Under the pieces are notes generated by a model. That model searched no databases. It had not been told where the DNA came from and saw nothing but the letters and a program-made list of their open reading frames with translations. Source: JBBRFH01 sp038224615 (lineage in GTDB: Bacteria; Planctomycetota; Phycisphaerae; Tepidisphaerales; Tepidisphaeraceae). Taken from it: a stretch of 7,756 nt of DNA. Location: the NCBI GenBank assembly GCA_038224615.1, contig JBBRFH010000163.1, positions 1 to 7,756 on the forward strand, in the 5' to 3' direction. Positions 1-7,756 of the stretch are shown piece after piece. The translations under genes were made by a program, and so were the position numbers. How positions within the stretch are numbered: the stretch's first letter is position 1; the number at the start of each line of letters is the position of its first letter.

Positions 1-78
1 AATGCAGAATGACCAATGACCAATGCCGGCCTTGTCTTGCTCACGGGTCGATGGACATTTGGCATTTCTCATTTCGTC
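1..78. repeat. Inverted pair of AATGNNN heptamer arrays at the mreC 3' end
   Basis: Positions 1-28 read as four 7-bp units: AATGCAG, AATGACC, AATGACC, AATGCCG. Positions 54-74 read as three units in the opposite orientation: GACATTT, GGCATTT, CTCATTT. The two arrays are separated by 25 bp of unrelated sequence. The mreC stop codon (69-71) is part of the right-hand array. The left edge is cut by the window. Nothing else was seen downstream of mreC. Confidence 0.65.
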
Positions 79-926
79 ACCACCAGGACTTCGGATAAGT
101 GCGCGAAGTCTGCCGTCGGTTCGATTTCGATGGAGGCGAACTTGGCGTTGGTCTGGGGGACGTCGATCTTGCTGACCTTTCCGACGCGCAGTCCCTTGAG
201 CGCCGGGCCGAAGCGGCCGTCGTCGAGCAGGACGATGTCGCCGACCTTCAGGTGCTGCCGCACCGGCTGCGCTGCGACCATCGTCGCGACGATTTTGCTG
301 CCGTCGCCGCGGGCGACGATCGGTTCGATGGGGAGCATCGTGGTCGTGATCCTACCGTCCGCGCCGACCACGAAACTGGCAAACCGGGCCTGCACGCTGG
401 ACTCCGGGTCGGTCACCAGCAGCACCTGTGCCGCACCGCCGATCGTTGCGGTCGACTGGATCGTGCCGGCGAAGCCGAAGGGGTGGACGACTGCGAGGTT
501 GTTCCGCACGTTCGACAGGCCCGACGTGCTGATCATCAGTGTCTGCCGATTCGCGGTCGGCCAGGCGGTGATCCGCGCCGGCTCGACGAGCTGCTGCAGA
601 TTGGTCCCGAGTTCTCGCGCGGCGGCGGAGTAGCGCTTGAGGTCTTCGAGCTGTGCCTGCAGGTTCTGTACCTGCGTGATCAGGACGCCGTTCTGTCGCA
701 ACAGCTCATCGCGCGAACGGTCCTTGCCGGGCGAGAGAAGATCGACGGGCTTGTCGGTGGAGATTCGTGCCCGACCCCATTGTGCGATCGCCCGCGTCGG
801 CGCCGCCACAGGCTCGAAGAGTTTTGCGAGCTGCGCCCGCGGCCCCTGTGCCGCCGGCCTCAGCGAAAACGCGCTGAGCGCGGCCGCGGCGATGAGCGTG
901 AAATGCAGGGGGGCGGAGGATTTCAT
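69..926 (-). CDS. mreC: Rod shape-determining protein MreC
   Basis: MreC is a bitopic inner-membrane protein whose periplasmic part forms filaments and links the MreB cytoskeleton to the wall-elongation enzymes. The 285-residue product has an N-terminal hydrophobic segment (about residues 7-22), a likely coiled coil (about 70-108, with LLRQNGVLITQVQNLQAQL), then a beta-rich domain. Family-typical signatures are VLLVTDPESSVQAR (168-181), LKGLRVGKV (243-251) and the C-terminal IEIEPTADFAHLSEVLVV (266-283). Length is normal. I chose the ATG at 926 because it puts the membrane segment directly at the N-terminus and has an AAGG 8 nt upstream (935-938). The frame is also open back to a GTG at 1058 that overlaps the mreB stop by one base, but the extra 44 residues are encoded by repeat DNA and look unlike MreC. 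It follows mreB by 131 bp. The stop codon lies inside a heptamer repeat. Confidence 0.93.
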   Translation of the reverse strand: MKSSAPLHFTLIAAAALSAFSLRPAAQGPRAQLAKLFEPVAAPTRAIAQWGRARISTDKPVDLLSPGKDRSRDELLRQNGVLITQVQNLQAQLEDLKRYSAAARELGTNLQQLVEPARITAWPTANRQTLMISTSGLSNVRNNLAVVHPFGFAGTIQSTATIGGAAQVLLVTDPESSVQARFASFVVGADGRITTTMLPIEPIVARGDGSKIVATMVAAQPVRQHLKVGDIVLLDDGRFGPALKGLRVGKVSKIDVPQTNAKFASIEIEPTADFAHLSEVLVVTK

Positions 927-942
927 GGGATGGGCCTTGGGG

Positions 943-1049
943 GGGATTAGGCCTTGGGCCTTAGGCCTTAGGCCTTGGTAAATACCAATGCGGGCGTCAT
1001 GGCGCTGGGCCTGTCTCGGCGCTTTCACCAAGGCCCAAGGCCTAATCCC
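943..1049. repeat. Inverted TTAGGCC/TTGGGCC heptamer arrays filling the mreB-mreC gap
   Basis: The left array is four 7-bp units (TTAGGCC, TTGGGCC, TTAGGCC, TTAGGCC at 947-974), then TTGGT. The right array is its inverse with two units (1034-1047 region) and the same edges. As a result 943-962 and 1030-1049 are perfect 20-bp inverted repeats. About 48 bp of non-repetitive sequence lies between the arrays. The element could form a large stem in the mreBC transcript. It lies 17-123 bp upstream of the chosen mreC start. Confidence 0.8.
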
Positions 1050-1057
1050 TACGCACA

Positions 1058-2116
1058 CTACATTTCGTCCTGGTCGCTCTCCATGGTGTCCTTCCAGAGC
1101 TCGAGATTTTCGAGGTAGACGGCGGTGCCGCGGGCGACGCAGGTGAGGGGGTCTTCGGCCAATCGCACTTCGAGGCCGGTGGCGTTGCTGATGACGGTCG
1201 TCAGCCCGCGCAGCATGCTCGACCCACCGGCCATGGTGATGCCGTTATCGACGAGGTCGGCGGCGAGTTCGGGCTCGGCCATCTCCAGCACGTGGCTGAC
1301 GGCTTCGACGATGCTCGTCACCGGCTCCTGCAACGCCTCGCGAATTTCGCCGGCGCTGATGCTCATCTTGCGCGGGTGGCCGCTGATCATGTCGCGGCCC
1401 TTGACGTCCATGCTCGGCTCTTGCCCGGCGGGGAAGGGACTGGCGGAGCCGATTTCGATCTTGATCCGCTCGGCCATCTGCTCGCCGATGAGCATGTTGT
1501 AGGTTCTTTTCATGTGCTCGACGATCGACTCGTCGAAGTCATCGCCGGCCACGCGGACGCTGTCGCACACGCTGATGTCCGCCAGCGAGATGATCGCGAC
1601 TTCCGTCGTGCCACCGCCGATGTCGACGATCATGCTCGCCGTCGGCTCGGTGACCGGCAGCCCCGCGCCGATCGCGGCGGCCATGGGCTCCTCGACGAGA
1701 AACACGCGCCGGGCGCCAGCGCGCTCCGCGGATTGGATGACCGCCTGCTTTTCCACACCCGTGATGCCGCTGGGCACCGCGATGACCACGCGCGGGCTGG
1801 TCCACCGCTTGCCGCCGGTCGCCCGGCGGATGAAATACCGCAGCATCGCCTCGGTGATGTTGAAGTCGCTGATGACGCCGTCCTTCAGCGGACGAACGGC
1901 TTTGATGCTGCCCGGCGTCTTGCCGAGCATCTCCTTGGCGACCAGCCCGACCGCCATCCCGTTCTGCATCACCTTGTTGGTGCGCGCATTGACGGCGACG
2001 ACCGAGGGTTCGTTCAGGACAATTCCCTGCCCGCGGATGCAGACGAGCGTGTTGCACGTTCCGAGGTCGATGCCCAGATCGACACTGAACGCGCCAAGCA
2101 GCTTTTCCAAAAACAC
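1058..2116 (-). CDS. mreB: Rod shape-determining protein MreB (bacterial actin)
   Basis: MreB polymerises with ATP into membrane-bound antiparallel filaments that direct lateral wall synthesis. The 352-residue product is full length and has all actin-fold signatures: phosphate-1 loop GIDLGTCNT (15-23), VIAVPSGITGVEK (111-123), the VEEPMAAAIG segment carrying the catalytic-region glutamate (141-150), phosphate-2 loop VDIGGGTTEVA (164-174) and the adenosine motif MAGGSSMLRGL (295-305). The N-terminal MFLEKLLGAF is a short amphipathic stretch suitable for membrane contact. The start is GTG, supported by AAGGAG at 2126-2131 with 9-nt spacing and by family alignment of the N-terminus. The gene precedes mreC on the same strand, the usual mreBC order. 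The upstream neighbour nrdJ ends 428 bp away, so mreB probably has its own promoter. No missing residues were seen. Confidence 0.97.
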   Translation of the reverse strand: MFLEKLLGAFSVDLGIDLGTCNTLVCIRGQGIVLNEPSVVAVNARTNKVMQNGMAVGLVAKEMLGKTPGSIKAVRPLKDGVISDFNITEAMLRYFIRRATGGKRWTSPRVVIAVPSGITGVEKQAVIQSAERAGARRVFLVEEPMAAAIGAGLPVTEPTASMIVDIGGGTTEVAIISLADISVCDSVRVAGDDFDESIVEHMKRTYNMLIGEQMAERIKIEIGSASPFPAGQEPSMDVKGRDMISGHPRKMSISAGEIREALQEPVTSIVEAVSHVLEMAEPELAADLVDNGITMAGGSSMLRGLTTVISNATGLEVRLAEDPLTCVARGTAVYLENLELWKDTMESDQDEM

Positions 2117-2125
2117 GTCGTAAGA

Positions 2126-2131
2126 CTCCTT
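2126..2131 (-). promoter_or_regulatory. Ribosome binding site of mreB
   Basis: Minus-strand AAGGAG lies 9 nt before the GTG at 2116. It fixes this non-ATG start as the beginning of mreB. Confidence 0.75.
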
Positions 2132-2224
2132 CTTACTCGAATTGCGAACGATGACGTCGAGCCTGCGCGATGGGTTTGTGAGCCGATCACGTCCCAGGGG
2201 GTGCTTCTGCGAGCACTCATGCGT

Positions 2225-2253
2225 AGGGTACAGGGGCCGCGCGCGCTTCGCAA
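2225..2253 (-). promoter_or_regulatory. Weak sigma70-like promoter candidate for mreB
   Basis: On the minus strand TTGCGA (2248-2253) and TACCCT (2225-2230) are separated by 17 bp, about 110 bp upstream of the mreB start. The match to TTGACA/TATAAT is partial (4 of 6 and 3 of 6), so this is only the best candidate seen in the gap. Confidence 0.2.
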
Positions 2254-2312
2254 ATTCAGCATGATTTCACCCGCACCGCCCGCCTTGATTGTTGTCGTTC
2301 AATTGCTGACCG

Positions 2313-2386
2313 CCTGTAGGGGGCGATTCATCGCACCATCGCATGTCGGACGGCGAAAACGTGGTGCGATAGATCGCACCCTGCGT
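2313..2386. repeat. Nested palindromic intergenic element
   Basis: Two related palindromes face each other. The right one is perfect, GGTGCGAT-AG-ATCGCACC at 2363-2380. The left one is nearly so, GGGGCGAT-TC-ATCGCACC at 2320-2337. The outer flanks also match in inverted orientation (about 2315-2337 against 2363-2385, with 4-5 mismatches), leaving a 25-bp centre. The whole could fold as one long hairpin or two small ones. The left 18 bp recur exactly at 7296-7313. It resembles a REP- or MITE-type intergenic repeat; no coding capacity is evident. Confidence 0.6.
2355..2380 (-). terminator. Possible nrdJ terminator
   Basis: Read on the minus strand, the perfect 8-bp inverted repeat GGTGCGAT/ATCGCACC (nominal 2-nt loop, so 6-7 pairs with a wider loop in practice) is followed after ACG by TTTTC. 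It lies about 165 nt past the nrdJ stop and before the mreB promoter region. The T run is short, so termination is tentative. The same bases belong to the palindromic element at 2313-2386. Confidence 0.35.
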
Positions 2387-2389
2387 GGC

Positions 2390-2526
2390 TCACCGTCGCG
2401 TTTTGAAATAGCCGTACAAAGATACCGGCGCGATAATCACAGTTGCGATGCCCCACAGAGCGAAACCGGGATTGCGCCGACGCAGATGAAGAGGAACATC
2501 CAGAAACGGGCAATCGAGCGTTCATC
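2390..2526 (-). pseudogene. Possible frameshifted small membrane protein
   Basis: Just past the nrdJ stop, two adjacent reading frames each give a hydrophobic peptide that join naturally. From 2526 the frame reads DERSIARFWMFLFICVGA. A shift near 2474 then gives NPGFALWGIATVIIAPVS followed by LYGYFKTRR and a TGA at 2390-2392. Joined, this is about 45 residues: charged start, two hydrophobic halves around an Asn-Pro-Gly turn, and a basic end, like a small two-helix membrane protein. One added base near 2474 would restore the reading. No good start codon exists in the first frame. An ATG at 2525 has GGAG 9 nt upstream but lies in a third frame. It may be a decayed gene, a sequencing error or chance. 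I do not recognise a family. Confidence 0.3.
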
Positions 2527-2544
2527 GGCGGCGACTCCGCTTGA

Positions 2545-7131
<4,587 letters not shown>

Positions 7132-7139
7132 TGTGGCTA

Positions 7140-7147
7140 CCTTCCTT
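7140..7147 (-). promoter_or_regulatory. Ribosome binding site of nrdJ
   Basis: Minus-strand AAGGAAGG lies 8 nt before the ATG at 7131. It favours this start over the in-frame upstream codon at 7173, which would add 14 residues not typical of NrdJ. Confidence 0.7.
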
Positions 7148-7246
7148 GAGCGGACCAAACCTGACACACACACCCGGGCCTGCGACCAACAGGCGACGAC
7201 AACACACCCACAGCACAGCCGAAGCGGTCATTCGGCCGAACTCCAA

Positions 7247-7268
7247 CGGGCATTGAGCGGGCATTGAG
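7247..7268. repeat. Perfect 11-bp tandem duplication upstream of nrdJ
   Basis: CGGGCATTGAG occurs twice head to tail (7247-7257 and 7258-7268), 116-137 bp upstream of the nrdJ start. The spacing is about one helical turn, as in some operators. Next to it lie the palindrome TTCGGCCGAA (7231-7240) and a GCCGAA/TTCGGC inverted pair (7218-7223 and 7231-7236). A regulatory role is inference only. No convincing promoter was found in 7132-7320. Confidence 0.5.
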
Positions 7269-7295
7269 ATGACTTACGACGAAGTCGTTTCCGGA

Positions 7296-7313
7296 GGGGC
7301 GATTCATCGCACC
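7296..7313. repeat. 18-bp repeat, second copy (upstream of nrdJ)
   Basis: GGGGCGATTCATCGCACC is identical to 2320-2337 in the gap downstream of nrdJ, in the same orientation and 4,976 bp apart. It is an imperfect palindrome. A GTCSGAC heptamer sits close on the same side of both copies. Confidence 0.65.
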
Positions 7314-7320
7314 GTCCGAC

Positions 7321-7356
7321 AAAGGCGACGCGCGGGTTTGCGGCCCGCGCGTCGCC
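7321..7356 (-). terminator. GC-rich hairpin terminator of the lipoprotein gene
   Basis: A perfect 13-bp stem (GGCGACGCGCGGG at 7324-7336, CCCGCGCGTCGCC at 7344-7356) with a 7-nt loop begins 7 bp past the stop of the putative lipoprotein gene. On the minus strand it is followed by only three T, so the T tract is weak but the stem is very strong. It separates that gene from nrdJ. A TTTT run at 7361-7364 on the other side could let it work in both directions. Confidence 0.7.
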
Positions 7357-7363
7357 GCGGTTT

Positions 7364-7756
7364 TCAGTTCTTGACTTTCGGGTCGAAATACAACTCGACC
7401 GCCGACTCCGGGGTCAGTTTTTTGGCCGACACCGTCGTGTCCGTGACATTGCCGGTCCCGCTGATCATTACCTTGCCTTCAGCGCCGTCGACGGTCACGG
7501 TCTGGCCTTTCAGCAGCAGGTACGAGCCGACCACCCACGGGGCGGAGGTCTTGTCCGACGTCTGCTCGCGGCGGCTGGCGTCGACCAGGATCGCGGTGCC
7601 CTGGCCCATCGCGGTGTAGGCCAGTCGGCCGGTGCCGTGGGCGACCTTGGTGGCGCTGTCCGGGATATAGCTGCGGTAATTGTTGGTCACCCCGTGGCCG
7701 GGAAATACGTTGTCTTTACACCCCACCAGCGCCAGCGTCATTGCGGCGCCGCAAGC
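7364..7756 (-). CDS. Putative small lipoprotein, 5' end outside the window
   Basis: I do not recognise the family. The frame stays open to the window edge: the residues before the methionine at 7741 read ACGAA, and then MTLALVGC follows. LVGC fits a lipobox, with the lipidated cysteine at 7718-7720. Starting at 7741 would leave a signal peptide of only seven residues with no basic N-terminus, so the true start is probably beyond 7756. The mature part is about 118 residues, polar, Thr/Val/Gly-rich and probably beta-rich. It contains the motifs QGTAILVDAS and LLLKGQTVTVDGAEGKVMIS. These suggest a small exported beta domain, but no function can be assigned. It would be anchored in a membrane facing the periplasm. 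A strong hairpin terminator follows directly, so it is transcribed separately from nrdJ. Confidence 0.7.
   Translation of the reverse strand, partial: ACGAAMTLALVGCKDNVFPGHGVTNNYRSYIPDSATKVAHGTGRLAYTAMGQGTAILVDASRREQTSDKTSAPWVVGSYLLLKGQTVTVDGAEGKVMISGTGNVTDTTVSAKKLTPESAVELYFDPKVKN

Noticed and set aside
99..950. Plus-strand open frame of 283 codons opposite mreC
   Set aside because: Shadow of mreC: no motifs, and the minus strand shows the full MreC domain order.
2328..2525. 65-codon minus-strand frame after nrdJ, starting at an ATG with GGAG upstream
   Set aside because: The product is Ser/Arg/Cys-rich without hydrophobic pattern and ends inside the palindromic element. The two other frames in the same stretch look more protein-like.
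7132..7363. Cobalamin riboswitch or NrdR boxes upstream of nrdJ
   Set aside because: Expected for a B12-dependent reductase, but I could not find a B12-box-like core or paired NrdR-type palindromes. By eye this is only weak evidence of absence.
7742..7753. Perfect palindrome TGCGGCGCCGCA at the window edge
   Set aside because: It probably lies within the signal-peptide codons of the putative lipoprotein. Alanine/glycine codons in GC-rich DNA readily produce such a palindrome.

Overview
The window looks like chromosomal DNA from a GC-rich bacterium. Every gene I can support lies on the minus strand, so transcription runs from high to low coordinates. In that order they are: the 3' part of a small putative lipoprotein gene (7756-7364), a large adenosylcobalamin-dependent (class II) ribonucleotide reductase gene, nrdJ, interrupted in frame by an intein (7131-2545; intein 5943-4867), mreB (2116-1058) and mreC (926-69). 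The class II NrdJ with a TSCPD-type C-terminus, and above all the several short heptamer tandem arrays, suggest Planctomycetota, perhaps Phycisphaerae. That placement is inference; no rRNA or marker set is present.

NrdJ makes deoxynucleotides for DNA synthesis without oxygen or a metallocofactor subunit. Its precursor is inactive until the 359-residue intein removes itself, because the intein sits directly before the cysteine expected to carry the thiyl radical. MreB (actin-like filament) and MreC (membrane-anchored periplasmic scaffold) are the start of a rod-shape/elongasome cluster; mreD and the later genes would lie beyond position 1. The nrdJ-mreB gap (428 bp) holds a nested palindrome that may end the nrdJ transcript, a possible frameshifted small membrane-protein gene next to the nrdJ stop, and a strong ribosome binding site for mreB. 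The gap upstream of nrdJ holds a strong GC hairpin terminator for the lipoprotein gene, an 18-bp repeat shared with the nrdJ-mreB gap, and an 11-bp tandem duplication.

The most unusual feature is a set of 7-bp tandem repeats of three unrelated sequences. AATGNNN units form an inverted pair at 1-78, overlapping the mreC stop codon. TTAGGCC/TTGGGCC units form an inverted pair at 943-1049 and fill the mreB-mreC gap. Four TTGCAAA units at 4981-5008 lie inside the intein coding sequence and are translated. They recall the heptanucleotide short tandem repeats known from cyanobacteria. No RNA gene, CRISPR array, insertion sequence or defence system was seen.
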